A DNA stretch of 64,000 bases from Gammaproteobacteria bacterium (GCA_002708765.1 PAPD01000018.1:85693-149692), one strand, 5' to 3'. Shown: positions 27,518-36,483, counted from the first letter of the stretch. The notes: a model not told the origin generated them from the letters alone. Program-made: numbers and translations.

Positions 27518-29053
27518 TTATCTATTTTCTCCCCAAGTTGACGCTTCGAGTTCACTATTCCTTGTAAACTGAAAAACTGAACTAGTTCCGGCTTCTACAA
27601 TCGACTGCTCAGAAACCAAAGTCAAAACAGCGTTATCCTTTAACTCTATAAGGTCATCTGCACCCAGATTAATCATCGTTGATTTTATCTTCTTTAAAGT
27701 TGTTGCAAGAACCTCCGACAAACCTCCAACATAGGGCACGTAAGCATCTACACCTTCTTCAAAAAGTAACTCTCCGGAATCAACGCTGTCTGAATATCTC
27801 TGCCAATTCTGCGCTCGGCGCGTTCCTTCACCCCAATATGATTTATAAATTTGTCCATTAATTGAAGTTTTCGCTGATGGGCTTTCGTCAGTCATAGCAA
27901 AATAGCGTCCCATCATCACGAAATCAGCACCCATAGCGAGGGCTAACACAATCTGTGTATCATTAGACAAACCACCGTCCGAACAAATAGGGACATAAAT
28001 CCCCGTATTCTTAAAATGTTCGTCTCTTCGAGCAACCACATCCAATAGGGCTGACGCTTGACCTCGACCTACTCCTTTTTGCTCCCTAGTAATACAAATA
28101 GAACCGCCACCAATTCCTACTTTTACAAAATCCACTCCCAAACCAGAAACCAAATAATCAAAACCTTCCTTTGAAACGATATTACCGCCACCCAAAACCA
28201 CATCCTGCCCAAACCTATTTCGAACCCAATCAAGTCCTTCTTTTTGGTATTCCGAAAGCCCATCTGAGGAATCAAAACAGAGAACATCCACGCCTGCCTC
28301 AACCAGTTTAGGAGCTCTTTCCTGATAATCTCTCGTATTTAAAGCTGCTCCCACACACAACCTCTTCGAGCTATCTAGAAGTTCGTTGGGATGTCGCATG
28401 TGATCCTCGTAATCCTTCTTGAAAACCAGGGACTTCAAATTTCCCTCCTTATCAATTACTGGAAGGCAGTTTTTTTTATGCATATGCAACAAACTATTAG
28501 CCTCTTTCAAGCTAAGACCTTCTTCACCAAAGATTACATTTTCGATTTTTGTCATATAACTTTCGACTGGGGAGTTTAAGTCGTCTTCATGTTGCCAAAA
28601 GTCCTGGTCTGTAATAATTCCCAATAATCTACCCTGAGAAGTGCCATCAGAAGTTACAGGAACTGTCGAATGTCCGGTCTTTTTCATAAGGCCAATTACG
28701 TCTCGTAATGTTTCTCCAACTTTTGTGTTAGTGTCGCTCGAAACAAAACCTGCTTTGTGAGATTTTACCTGCCGGACCATTGCTGCCTGAGAACCAATAT
28801 CCTGAGAACCAAAGATAAAACCTAGCCCTCCTTGCCGAGCAAGGGCTATAGCGAGATTAGAATCAGTAACAGATTGCATGGCGGCCGACACAATTGGGAC
28901 ATTAATACGAAATCGCAACCCAGTCGCAGAGGAATCAGATCCGACAGGTGCAGAAAGATCTATTAACTCCGGTGTCTGGGCTTTTCTGGTGAGCCGAGGA
29001 ATTAGCAAGAATTCGCTAAAAGTTCTAGATACACCCTCTATGATCTTTGCCAT
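27518..29053 (-). CDS. guaB: IMP dehydrogenase, divergent type
   Basis: 511 residues. It oxidises IMP to XMP with NAD, the first committed step to GMP. The TIM barrel is interrupted by a CBS pair (about 95-225: GHSTVPVTSDG and KKNCLPVIDKEGNL). The catalytic loop reads GIGGGSICITREQKGVGRGQ (from about 315) with its cysteine, and the flap region is YWGEGTRRAQNWQRY. These differ from the common proteobacterial GuaB (GIGPGSICTTR, EGYASR-like), pointing to the divergent class found in Firmicutes, Bacteroidetes and some protists. guaA is not adjacent. A good ribosome-binding site, AGGAGA, precedes the ATG. Confidence 0.88.
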   Translation of the reverse strand: MAKIIEGVSRTFSEFLLIPRLTRKAQTPELIDLSAPVGSDSSATGLRFRINVPIVSAAMQSVTDSNLAIALARQGGLGFIFGSQDIGSQAAMVRQVKSHKAGFVSSDTNTKVGETLRDVIGLMKKTGHSTVPVTSDGTSQGRLLGIITDQDFWQHEDDLNSPVESYMTKIENVIFGEEGLSLKEANSLLHMHKKNCLPVIDKEGNLKSLVFKKDYEDHMRHPNELLDSSKRLCVGAALNTRDYQERAPKLVEAGVDVLCFDSSDGLSEYQKEGLDWVRNRFGQDVVLGGGNIVSKEGFDYLVSGLGVDFVKVGIGGGSICITREQKGVGRGQASALLDVVARRDEHFKNTGIYVPICSDGGLSNDTQIVLALAMGADFVMMGRYFAMTDESPSAKTSINGQIYKSYWGEGTRRAQNWQRYSDSVDSGELLFEEGVDAYVPYVGGLSEVLATTLKKIKSTMINLGADDLIELKDNAVLTLVSEQSIVEAGTSSVFQFTRNSELEASTWGENR

Positions 29054-29127
29054 TATATTCTCCTGTTACAAAAAAATACAAGAAACAGAAATTAACTAAA
29101 CTTCATAAACATCCCATGACTATTTTT

Positions 29128-29790
29128 TTAACGAGCTAAAAGACCTCTCTCTTTTTCGATTAAAAAATCGGCTACCTGAAGCATTCCAAGATTACTGTTT
29201 CCGACCATAGAACCTTCGATACGATACTTACCGTTAACAATGAGAGCTGGGACTCCTCTCGCACCATAGATCTTCTGCCTAGCTACTGCTCGTTGATATT
29301 TGGCTGTAACCCCAAAAGAATCGTTATAGGTTCGCAGAAATGTCTCCGCATCCACACCGTACTCCGATACAAATTCGGCGATAGCTTCAAGGTCATTCAG
29401 ACGCCTTTTGTTATTATGAATAGTTTTAAAAAGCGGTAGATGTAATTTCGATAAGTAGTCAAGCGCCTCTAGCGTATAATAAGTCCTGGCGAACATCTGG
29501 TAACCAGGGACATTCCAGATTGCAGGAGTTCTATTAAAAATAACGTCTGAAGACAACTGACTCTTCCATTGAGAAATTAACGGTTCAAATCTAAAACAAT
29601 GAGGGCATCCATATGAGAAATATTCGGTCACCTCGATTTTCTCTGGATTGCTCGTTCCTATAGGCACCTCAAGTCGAGCATAATGAACTCCTTCCTCATA
29701 TTCGAAAAGATCCGCAGAATACAAGCTGGGGGAAAACAAAAAAATGAAGTAAGCAAAAATAAGAAACAATTCTACCGATTTACTATTCAC
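29128..29790 (-). CDS. dsbA: thiol:disulfide interchange protein DsbA
   Basis: 220 residues with an N-terminal signal peptide (about 1-25, FLIFAYFIFLFSPSLYSA). The thioredoxin-fold active site is CPHC in YFSYGCPHCFRFEP (about 57-70), the helical insert follows, and cis-Pro is in RGVPALIVNGKY. It oxidises cysteines of secreted proteins and is recharged by DsbB (11098). It lies beside cytochrome c4 and engB, as in Pseudomonas. Confidence 0.95.
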   Translation of the reverse strand: MNSKSVELFLIFAYFIFLFSPSLYSADLFEYEEGVHYARLEVPIGTSNPEKIEVTEYFSYGCPHCFRFEPLISQWKSQLSSDVIFNRTPAIWNVPGYQMFARTYYTLEALDYLSKLHLPLFKTIHNNKRRLNDLEAIAEFVSEYGVDAETFLRTYNDSFGVTAKYQRAVARQKIYGARGVPALIVNGKYRIEGSMVGNSNLGMLQVADFLIEKERGLLAR

Positions 29791-29835
29791 GACCTCACTC
29801 CTACCAATTATTTTTTCCTTGGACTATTGATAACA

Positions 29836-30432
29836 CTAGCGAAGCCCACGAATGTAACTCGCCACGGCTTCCATCTCAATCTCCGTCAGGTCTTTAACAA
29901 CGCCTCTCATCATTTGCGAATCACCATCATTTTTTCTTTCGCCTTTTTGGAAAGCTTTTAGCTGCGCCAAAGTGTATTCCTCCCATTGACCTGCAAGAGC
30001 AGGGAATCGAGCTAAATCGTTTCCTCTACCAGCGGGGGAATGACACGAAGAACAGGAAGCAATTTTCTTACGCCCAATTCCGGATTTATAAATAGCTTCC
30101 CCCAAGGCAACAAAACGCGCTTTAGCAAAACCCATTTGTCTTTCTTTACTCCCGTAGTATGCTGCTATCGTTCCTAATTCACGATCAGAGAAATTATCAA
30201 GAAGCCCTGCCATAGTTGGAATAATTCTTTCACCGCGCCTTATGTCTTTTAATTGCTTAAGCAAGTAATTCTCTCCCTGCCCTGCTAAATTCGGAAAAGC
30301 TGAAGAAAAACTATTGCCATCCACGCCGTGACAACTGGCACATACAGCCACTAACTCATCTACTGGCCGATCAGCTTCAGCCAAGTTTAAAAAAAAGCTC
30401 AACAAGATTCCTAATACAAGTTTAAATACCAT
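29836..30432 (-). CDS. cytochrome c4, diheme
   Basis: 198 residues with a signal peptide (residues 1-20). Two CxxCH heme sites are present, CASCHG (about 31-36) and CSSCHS (about 125-130), each followed by a downstream methionine segment (TMAGLLDNFS, QMMRGVVKDL), typical of the two-domain periplasmic cytochrome c4. It can donate electrons to terminal oxidases such as the caa3-type enzyme encoded at 37490-41723. It is divergent from engB by 82 bp. Confidence 0.93.
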   Translation of the reverse strand: MVFKLVLGILLSFFLNLAEADRPVDELVAVCASCHGVDGNSFSSAFPNLAGQGENYLLKQLKDIRRGERIIPTMAGLLDNFSDRELGTIAAYYGSKERQMGFAKARFVALGEAIYKSGIGRKKIASCSSCHSPAGRGNDLARFPALAGQWEEYTLAQLKAFQKGERKNDGDSQMMRGVVKDLTEIEMEAVASYIRGLR

Positions 30433-30514
30433 AAAAAACTAGTCGCCTTTCTAGTCCCAAATTTTTCGGACAGTGATAAAATAGAAACCGAATTATATAC
30501 CGATTCGAAACAAA

Positions 30515-31099
30515 ATGCCCTTAAACTTCCAAGCCGTTCAATTTTTAACAAGCGCAACAACCCTCTCTGGATGCCCACCAGATTCAGGTAAGGAGGTGGT
30601 TTTCTGCGGTAGATCAAACGCTGGAAAATCAAGTGTAATTAATACACTAACTGGAAACCGCAATCTTGCTAGAACAAGTAAGACACCCGGACGAACTCAA
30701 ATGATTAATTTCTTTTCCGTATCTTCAACTCAACGACTGGTAGATTTACCTGGTTATGGTTACGCTAAGGTATCCGCATCTATCACTGCAAATTGGCAGA
30801 AGAATCTAGATGAATTTCTGGAATCAAGAAAATGCCTCCGGGGAGCTGTTCTCCTAATGGATATCAGACATCCATTAAAAGACTCCGATCGAATAATGAT
30901 TAACTGGTTAAAATCTATTAACCTGCCAATCCATATATTGCTAACGAAATCGGACAAGTTATCGAAAAATAACAAATTAAGGGCTCTATCCGATACAATA
31001 AAAGAGCTAGGACAGAAAATTAGCTGCCAGACATTTTCTTCAACTCAAAAGGATGGCCTCGATTCATTAGAAAAATCGATCAAAGAATGGCTTGAATAA
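30515..31099 (+). CDS. engB: ribosome biogenesis GTPase EngB (YihA)
   Basis: 194 residues. A small GTPase needed for 50S assembly. P-loop GRSNAGKSSVIN (about 32-43), G2 Thr in RTSKTPGRTQMINFF, G3 DLPGYGYAKV (about 75-84) and G4 LTKSD (about 141-145) are present in order. The ATG follows an AT-rich leader. Its stop codon overlaps the A-run that forms the T-tail of the opposite-strand RNA candidate at 31098. Confidence 0.95.
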   Translation: MPLNFQAVQFLTSATTLSGCPPDSGKEVVFCGRSNAGKSSVINTLTGNRNLARTSKTPGRTQMINFFSVSSTQRLVDLPGYGYAKVSASITANWQKNLDEFLESRKCLRGAVLLMDIRHPLKDSDRIMINWLKSINLPIHILLTKSDKLSKNNKLRALSDTIKELGQKISCQTFSSTQKDGLDSLEKSIKEWLE

Positions 31100-31199
31100 A
31101 AAGGACCCGGATCGCAATCTTGGGGAGGGCAAACCGGGTCCCTAACTTCGGCTACTTTCGGGGGAAATGACCGAAGCAACTACCTCAATATATGAGACA
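31098..31199 (-). ncRNA. candidate small RNA downstream of polA (Spot 42/ErsA position)
   Basis: Read on the minus strand: a hairpin CTTCGG...CCGAAG (31171-31176 with 31146-31151) and then a strong hairpin GGACCCGG...CCGGGTCC (31134-31141 with 31103-31110) ending in TTTTT (31102-31098), a good intrinsic terminator. Both loops are C-rich (TTTCCCCC and CCCTCCCC) and unpaired, able to match Shine-Dalgarno sequences. The site between polA and engB, on the polA strand, is where enterics encode Spot 42 and, as I recall, Pseudomonas encodes ErsA. Length would be about 100 nt. It could instead be only the polA 3' UTR and terminator. Confidence 0.5.
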
Positions 31200-31205
31200 C
31201 CAATA

Positions 31206-31234
31206 AATATAGAAAGTTCATCTAATTTGTTAAA
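31206..31234 (-). promoter_or_regulatory. putative promoter for the polA-engB small RNA
   Basis: On the minus strand, just before the polA-side end of the spacer, TTTAAC (31234-31229) and TATATT (31211-31206) are separated by 17 bp. Transcription would begin near 31199, giving an RNA of about 100 nt ending at the T-run. The match is moderate in an AT-rich region. Confidence 0.35.
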
Positions 31235-31236
31235 AT

Positions 31237-33945
31237 TTAATGGGCTTCATCCCAATTACTACCTACTCCCAATTCAACTATTAGAGGAATAGAGAGCGAA
31301 GCAGCCCCCTCCATAATTAAAGGAAGGCCCTGTGAAATAATCTCGATTTCTTTCTCAGGAACTTCTAAGACTAGTTCATCATGTACTTGCATAGTTATGC
31401 CAGATGCCAAATTGCTCTCTTCTAACCACTTATCTGTATAGATCATAGCTCGCTTTATAATATCCGCCGCAGTACCTTGCATAGGGGCGTTTATAGCTGT
31501 TCTTTCTGCGGACTGTCGACGATGAAAATTGGACGAATTTATCTCAGACAGATATAGACGCCGTCCATATAAAGTCTCAACATATCCTTTACCTGAGGCT
31601 TCGGTCTTGATCCTTTCCATATATTCCAAAACCCCTGGATAGCGATTAAAATATGAATCTATATAATCCTGAGCCTCATACCTGGGAATGTTAAGCTGTT
31701 TGGACAAACCAAAAGCCGACATACCGTATATAAGACCAAAATTAATTGCCTTTGCCTTCCTCCGATGATCTTCTGTGACGTTTTCCATTGCTACCTGAAA
31801 TATCTCAGAGGCAGTGGTCTTGTGTATATCGAGTCCAGATCTAAAAGAGGTAACCAAGCCGTCGTCCTGAGATAAATGAGCCATTATCCTAAGCTCAATT
31901 TGTGAATAGTCTGCCGCAACTATTTTATGGGCTGGTTTGGCTATGAAGGCTTTTCTTATTTGCCTTCCATCTTCTGATCGAATCGGAATATTCTGTAGAT
32001 TAGGGGAAGAGCTAGACAAACGGCCTGTCGCTGTAACCGCCTGATGATAAGAAGTGTGTACTCGACCTGTTCCTGGAAAAATCTGTTTTGGAAGTTGGTC
32101 AGTGTAAGTGGATTTCAACTTGCTCATCGTTCTGTACTGCATGATTATTTCAGGCAAAGGATAAGAAAAGGCTAGCTCTTGAAGAACCGATTCAGCCGTA
32201 GAGGGTTGGCCTTTCGGCGTTTTTTTTAAGATAGGGAGCCCAAGCTTATCAAAAAAGATAGTCTGAAGCTGTTTTGGGGAACCAATATTGAATTCCTCGC
32301 CCGCTAACTCATAGGCTTTTCTTTCTAAGTCGGTAATTCTCGATTGAAGATAACTACCGTGGCGATTTAACAATTCCTCGTGTACAAGGACACCTCTTCT
32401 TTCAAGCCTTGACAGGTTTTTAACTAAAGGTAGCTCTAGGTTCTCATAAATAGCTTGTAGTTTAGGTTCTTCTTTAAGCCTGCTAGAAAGGAATTCATGC
32501 AACCTCCAAGTGATATCGGCATCCTCTGCGGCATAGTCCGTAGCTACACTAATATCAATTTTATCAAAAGTTACCTGTTTAGAGCCCTTACCAGCGATGT
32601 CCTCGAAGGTAGTAGTAGAAATTCCTAGATATTTGAGCGCTAGATCGTCCATATTATGTCGCGAACCTACCGAGTTAAAAACGTAAGATTCAAGCATAGT
32701 GTCTTCGACTCGTGCCGATACCTCTAAACCATATTTTGCAAGGATGCTGAGATCGTATTTGATGTTCTGTCCAATAATCGTAATCTTGGGATCTGCAAGA
32801 AGAACTCTTAATCGATCGAATACTAATTGACGATCAATCTGTTTTGGACATCCCTCATATTCGTGAGCGATCGGAACATAAGCGGCTTTTCCTCTTTCTA
32901 GACAAAAAGAAATACCAACCAATTCTGCCATCATATAATCTATATCTGTGGTTTCGGTATCCAACGCAAATATAGTTCGTTGTTTTAATCTCTGAATCCA
33001 GATATCTAATTCTTCTAAGGTCAGAATTACTTCATATTTTCGATCATCGATTAAGGGCTTTTGAGCAGAAATGGGAGTCTCGCCAGTTTTTCCTTTTTCT
33101 ATTTCAACAGCCCAAGCCTTGAATTCTAAATCTTTATAAACCCGAGCCAATTTTTCGGCCTCAATAGGTTTTGCTACAAGAGCGTCTAGTGTGGTATCAA
33201 GTTCAACGTTTTTTCTTATCGTTACAAGATCATATGAAGTTGGAAGAAAGGCTAGAGACTCACGCAAATTCTCTCCAATTTTTCCTTTTATCTTCTCTGA
33301 GTTTGCTATGAGATTCTCTAAGGATTTGAATTCATCTAACCATTTGACTGCTGTCTTTGGGCCACACTTCGGAACCCCGGGAATGTTATCTGACGCATCT
33401 CCAACCAAAGCTAGGTAATCTATTATCTGGTCTGCGCGAACACCAAATTTTTTTAAAACACCCTTTTCATCTAGAAAAGTATCCGTCATGGTATTCAGCA
33501 AAGTTACCGTCGGTGAAACTAATTGTGCCAAATCCTTATCCTGAGTAGATATCAATACATCCAAATGTTTATTAGTTGCCTGCTGGACGAGCGTTCCAAT
33601 AACATCATCAGCCTCCACACCCTTAACCGATAAAAGGGGCAACCCCATTAAGGAAACAATTTGATGAATAAAGGAGACCTGACTTCTTAAGTCATCCGGC
33701 ATAGGCGGTCTGTTAGACTTGTATTCCTGGTAGATTTCGTTACGAAACGTTTTGCCTTTCGCATCAAAAATGACTATCACGTTGCTCTCAGGATATTCTG
33801 AAATAAGTTTTCGAATCATACTAATTGTCCCCTTAATTGCCCCCGTCGGTTGCTGTTTTGAGGACATTAAATCGGGCAATGCATGATATGCTCTAAAGAG
33901 ATACGATGAGCCATCTATAAGAATCAATTCGTATTTTTTTTTCAT
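31237..33945 (-). CDS. polA: DNA polymerase I
   Basis: 902 residues, all three domains intact. The 5'-3' exonuclease lies at about 1-290 (LIDGSSYLFRAYHALPDL at the start, GVEADDVIG). The 3'-5' exonuclease lies at about 310-500 and keeps its acidic residues in FALDTETTDIDY. The polymerase domain is at about 520-902, with motif A AADYSQIELRIMAHLS (about 680), motif B RRKAKAINFGLIYGMS and motif C MQVHDELVLEVP (about 853). It fills gaps in repair and removes Okazaki primers. It is divergent from a DUF2782 gene 32 bp away. Confidence 0.98.
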   Translation of the reverse strand: MKKKYELILIDGSSYLFRAYHALPDLMSSKQQPTGAIKGTISMIRKLISEYPESNVIVIFDAKGKTFRNEIYQEYKSNRPPMPDDLRSQVSFIHQIVSLMGLPLLSVKGVEADDVIGTLVQQATNKHLDVLISTQDKDLAQLVSPTVTLLNTMTDTFLDEKGVLKKFGVRADQIIDYLALVGDASDNIPGVPKCGPKTAVKWLDEFKSLENLIANSEKIKGKIGENLRESLAFLPTSYDLVTIRKNVELDTTLDALVAKPIEAEKLARVYKDLEFKAWAVEIEKGKTGETPISAQKPLIDDRKYEVILTLEELDIWIQRLKQRTIFALDTETTDIDYMMAELVGISFCLERGKAAYVPIAHEYEGCPKQIDRQLVFDRLRVLLADPKITIIGQNIKYDLSILAKYGLEVSARVEDTMLESYVFNSVGSRHNMDDLALKYLGISTTTFEDIAGKGSKQVTFDKIDISVATDYAAEDADITWRLHEFLSSRLKEEPKLQAIYENLELPLVKNLSRLERRGVLVHEELLNRHGSYLQSRITDLERKAYELAGEEFNIGSPKQLQTIFFDKLGLPILKKTPKGQPSTAESVLQELAFSYPLPEIIMQYRTMSKLKSTYTDQLPKQIFPGTGRVHTSYHQAVTATGRLSSSSPNLQNIPIRSEDGRQIRKAFIAKPAHKIVAADYSQIELRIMAHLSQDDGLVTSFRSGLDIHKTTASEIFQVAMENVTEDHRRKAKAINFGLIYGMSAFGLSKQLNIPRYEAQDYIDSYFNRYPGVLEYMERIKTEASGKGYVETLYGRRLYLSEINSSNFHRRQSAERTAINAPMQGTAADIIKRAMIYTDKWLEESNLASGITMQVHDELVLEVPEKEIEIISQGLPLIMEGAASLSIPLIVELGVGSNWDEAH

Positions 33946-33977
33946 ATTATTTAGTCAATTTATTTTCGGTTTATATT

Positions 33978-34268
33978 GTGAAACAAATTTTTTTCTTTTT
34001 ACTAGCAACATTCTCTTTCGTCCTGTTTGTTTTCAGTCCAAAAACCTTTTCTTCTACCTACAGGGTTGAGGACGGGAAAATAGAGATAATCGAAAACAGG
34101 CGACAGACAATTATCGAATACTGGAAAAATGGTAGCCTTGCAATGGTGAAAATTATACCAAAAAAAGGTAGATCTTATTATTTAGTCCCAGCTCCAGATA
34201 TAACTGAAACTGGTGAGATTGCTCATGAATCAAAGCTATACCCTAGGTGGGTAATACTGGAATTCTAA
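33978..34268 (+). CDS. DUF2782 family exported protein
   Basis: 96 residues with a GTG start. An N-terminal signal peptide (about 1-24) is followed by a small domain with IEIIENRRQTIIEYWKNG, MVKIIPKKGRSYYLVP and the C-terminal PRWVILEF. This matches the DUF2782 family, which sits next to polA in Pseudomonas-like genomes. Function unknown; the signal sequence suggests a periplasmic location. Confidence 0.8.
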   Translation: MKQIFFFLLATFSFVLFVFSPKTFSSTYRVEDGKIEIIENRRQTIIEYWKNGSLAMVKIIPKKGRSYYLVPAPDITETGEIAHESKLYPRWVILEF

Positions 34269-34295
34269 AAACACTGGAGAAATTTCTTGTTAATT

Positions 34296-34907
34296 TTAAA
34301 GAGAGTTAATCGCTCTCTGGATTTTACTTGAACTATGAGGCGGCTTTATAAAGCCCATGTATCGGCCTAGGTTATCGATTAGAACAAGTGAAGCGCTATG
34401 ATCAACAGTGTAAGCTCCGGGCTCGTTTCCCGGAACTTTGCCAAAAGCAATATTAAGCTGTTGGGACAGATTTACTGTTTCACGAAAACTACCTCTATAA
34501 CCAACAAATTCTGTGTTAAAAGACGAAAGATATTTCGCAAGTCCTTCTGAGGAATCTCTTTCCGGGTCAACAGTGACCATAATTATCTTTACAGGCTTGT
34601 CGAAGTTTGCATAGGCTTTTGAAATAACACTCAAAGTCGTAGGACAAATATCTGGACAAGAGGTAAACGCAAAAAATATGATAGACCATTGGCCATAGAG
34701 ACTTTCTTTCCCAACTTCTTTTCCATGTTCATCTATCATCTGAAAGTCGGAAATCTGTCGAGGACTATCGAATAAAAATAAGCCGATGTCCTTGGCTTCG
34801 CTATCTGTCAAGGGCCTTGGGATAAGAAAAGTTGAGGAAAATAATCCGAGTATTAACGCAATATATGCGATCAGGCTGACCAAGGTATTCCTAATTCCTT
34901 TTTCCAT
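34296..34907 (-). CDS. SCO1/SenC copper-delivery protein
   Basis: 203 residues. One N-terminal transmembrane anchor (about 8-30), then a periplasmic thioredoxin-like fold with the copper-binding pair in TSCPDICPTTL (about 85-95) and the conserved His in TVDHSASLVLID (about 165). SCO proteins load copper into the CuA site of CoxB. It is the last gene of the leftward oxidase-assembly cluster, 8 bp after ctaB. Confidence 0.93.
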   Translation of the reverse strand: MEKGIRNTLVSLIAYIALILGLFSSTFLIPRPLTDSEAKDIGLFLFDSPRQISDFQMIDEHGKEVGKESLYGQWSIIFFAFTSCPDICPTTLSVISKAYANFDKPVKIIMVTVDPERDSSEGLAKYLSSFNTEFVGYRGSFRETVNLSQQLNIAFGKVPGNEPGAYTVDHSASLVLIDNLGRYMGFIKPPHSSSKIQRAINSL

Positions 34908-34915
34908 CGGACGAA

Positions 34916-35836
34916 CTAGTTAATTACGTAGGTGACTGGAAGAAGGTGATGATCTATAAGCAAAGAAAGGAACAAAGCGGCTAGGTAAAAAATTGAATAG
35001 CGAAAGGTGTCATACGGAGCCGAATCGCTCTTTCCAAAAATCATTGATAAAGACCAATACATGAAACCAGTTCCTAGCGCTAAGGCAGATATTAGGTAAA
35101 ATATATTACTCATGCCAATGAGGTAAGGCAAAACGGAACAAATAATAAGAATCATCGTATAGAGAAGAATATGAAGTTTAGTATAGGCCTCGCCATGAGT
35201 AACCGGCAACATAGGAACACGAACATCCCGATATTCCTCTTTACGGTCTATGGCCAACGCCCAGAAGTGCGGCGGAGTCCAAGCAAAAATTATTAGCACC
35301 AGTATAAGCCCCCCTCCATCGATAGTTCCCGTTACGGAAGTCCATCCGAAAAGCGGGGGCGCAGCACCAAATAGCCCGCCGATCACTATATTCTGAGGTG
35401 TCAATCTCTTGAGGTAGACTGAGTATATAACACCGTATCCCAGCCAAGAGGCAAAATTCAACCAGGCTGTTAAAGGATTGATAAAAAAGGCAAGAATGCT
35501 CAAGCCGAGAATACCGGTAATACCAACAAATATAGCGCCCTGCATGGGTTTTATTCTGCCTTGGGCTACTGGACGATTTTTAGTCCTCGACATCCTAGCA
35601 TCAATACCCGAATCAATAAGATGGTTTAATGCAGCAGCCGAACTAGCGACAAGCGCAATTCCCAGATTTGCAAGCAAAAGAATCCTTAGGGGTACTAGAG
35701 AATCGCCAGCCATGAACATCCCCACCAAGGAACAGAGCAGCATCAAAAGAACCACCCTTGGCTTGCAAATTTCTACGAAATCTCGCCAGTCGGGAGCGCT
35801 TTCAGCAATGTTTGAAGTAGTTGAAATCAATGTCAT
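34916..35836 (-). CDS. ctaB: protoheme IX farnesyltransferase (heme O synthase)
   Basis: 306 residues of the UbiA prenyltransferase family with about eight to nine hydrophobic segments. The substrate motif NHLIDSGIDARMSRTKNRPVAQG (broken at about residues 70-92) has the two aspartates that bind farnesyl diphosphate. It adds the hydroxyethylfarnesyl group to heme B. Normally ctaA, which makes heme A from heme O, lies just upstream, but only 95 bp separate ctaB from the preceding cox-cluster gene, so ctaA is absent here. Confidence 0.95.
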   Translation of the reverse strand: MTLISTTSNIAESAPDWRDFVEICKPRVVLLMLLCSLVGMFMAGDSLVPLRILLLANLGIALVASSAAALNHLIDSGIDARMSRTKNRPVAQGRIKPMQGAIFVGITGILGLSILAFFINPLTAWLNFASWLGYGVIYSVYLKRLTPQNIVIGGLFGAAPPLFGWTSVTGTIDGGGLILVLIIFAWTPPHFWALAIDRKEEYRDVRVPMLPVTHGEAYTKLHILLYTMILIICSVLPYLIGMSNIFYLISALALGTGFMYWSLSMIFGKSDSAPYDTFRYSIFYLAALFLSLLIDHHLLPVTYVIN

Positions 35837-35931
35837 TCAGTTGGTATTAAAGGCCGGAATAATACATTAAAAAAGCTTCTTTTCCACGCAAGAGCTTAAG
35901 AATAGGATAAACATTTATTCACATCGACATT

Positions 35932-36483
35932 TTAACCTATGTTAGAAAGCTTTAAGAGGTGCTTGAGATCCCTCAACATTGGTTTCCCCGCCACTTTTAA
36001 AGGAAAGAACATAATAATATTTCCATTAGGATCTTTTAAAAAAAGTCCGGGCTTTCGTTTAGAGATTCTAGTAAGTTCCTTCATATCATAGGAATCCAGC
36101 CTCACGGAATCAGTTTCGGATGGTGGTCTTTGGGAGACAGCAAACCCCTCTCTAGAGATCACTATATTTTTTACTCTATTGGAATCTTTACCCAAACCTT
36201 TAACAACTTGGGCCGCCAGATAACGAAGCTGGTCACAATCGGGAGCACACTCCGATTGAACTAGCATCAGGGACCAAAATCCTTTAAGGCTATCATTTGA
36301 AGCCAGCTCGCCAGAAACGAGGGGAGGGTATATCAATTCGCCACGGTTAGTCGTTGAGGTTGGCATCCACTGTGGAAAATAGAAAAACACTAGATAGGCA
36401 ACGATCAATGGTCCAAAGCCAACAGTGGCCAGCATCATTAACTTTAACCTGCTTCGAACCAGCAATGGAGATATTTTAGCCAT
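35932..36483 (-). CDS. cox-cluster membrane protein with a SCO-like CxxxC motif
   Basis: 183 residues from the ATG at 36483, which overlaps the surf1 stop by 8 bp; a longer frame of 24 extra codons is unlikely. One transmembrane segment (about 15-36) is followed by a periplasmic domain with WSLMLVQSECAPDCDQLRYL, containing Cys79 and Cys83, and a C-terminal segment GLFLKDPNGNIIMFFPL that resembles the last strands of SCO/thioredoxin-like folds. Homologues lie between surf1 and ctaA in Pseudomonas. A role in copper or redox assembly of the oxidase is an inference. Confidence 0.7.
   Translation of the reverse strand: MAKISPLLVRSRLKLMMLATVGFGPLIVAYLVFFYFPQWMPTSTTNRGELIYPPLVSGELASNDSLKGFWSLMLVQSECAPDCDQLRYLAAQVVKGLGKDSNRVKNIVISREGFAVSQRPPSETDSVRLDSYDMKELTRISKRKPGLFLKDPNGNIIMFFPLKVAGKPMLRDLKHLLKLSNIG

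Noticed and set aside
31103..31176. Plus-strand CsrB-like RNA with GGA loops
   Set aside because: The complementary strand has a T5 tail after the stem and lies downstream of polA; the plus strand has no T-run after the hairpins.
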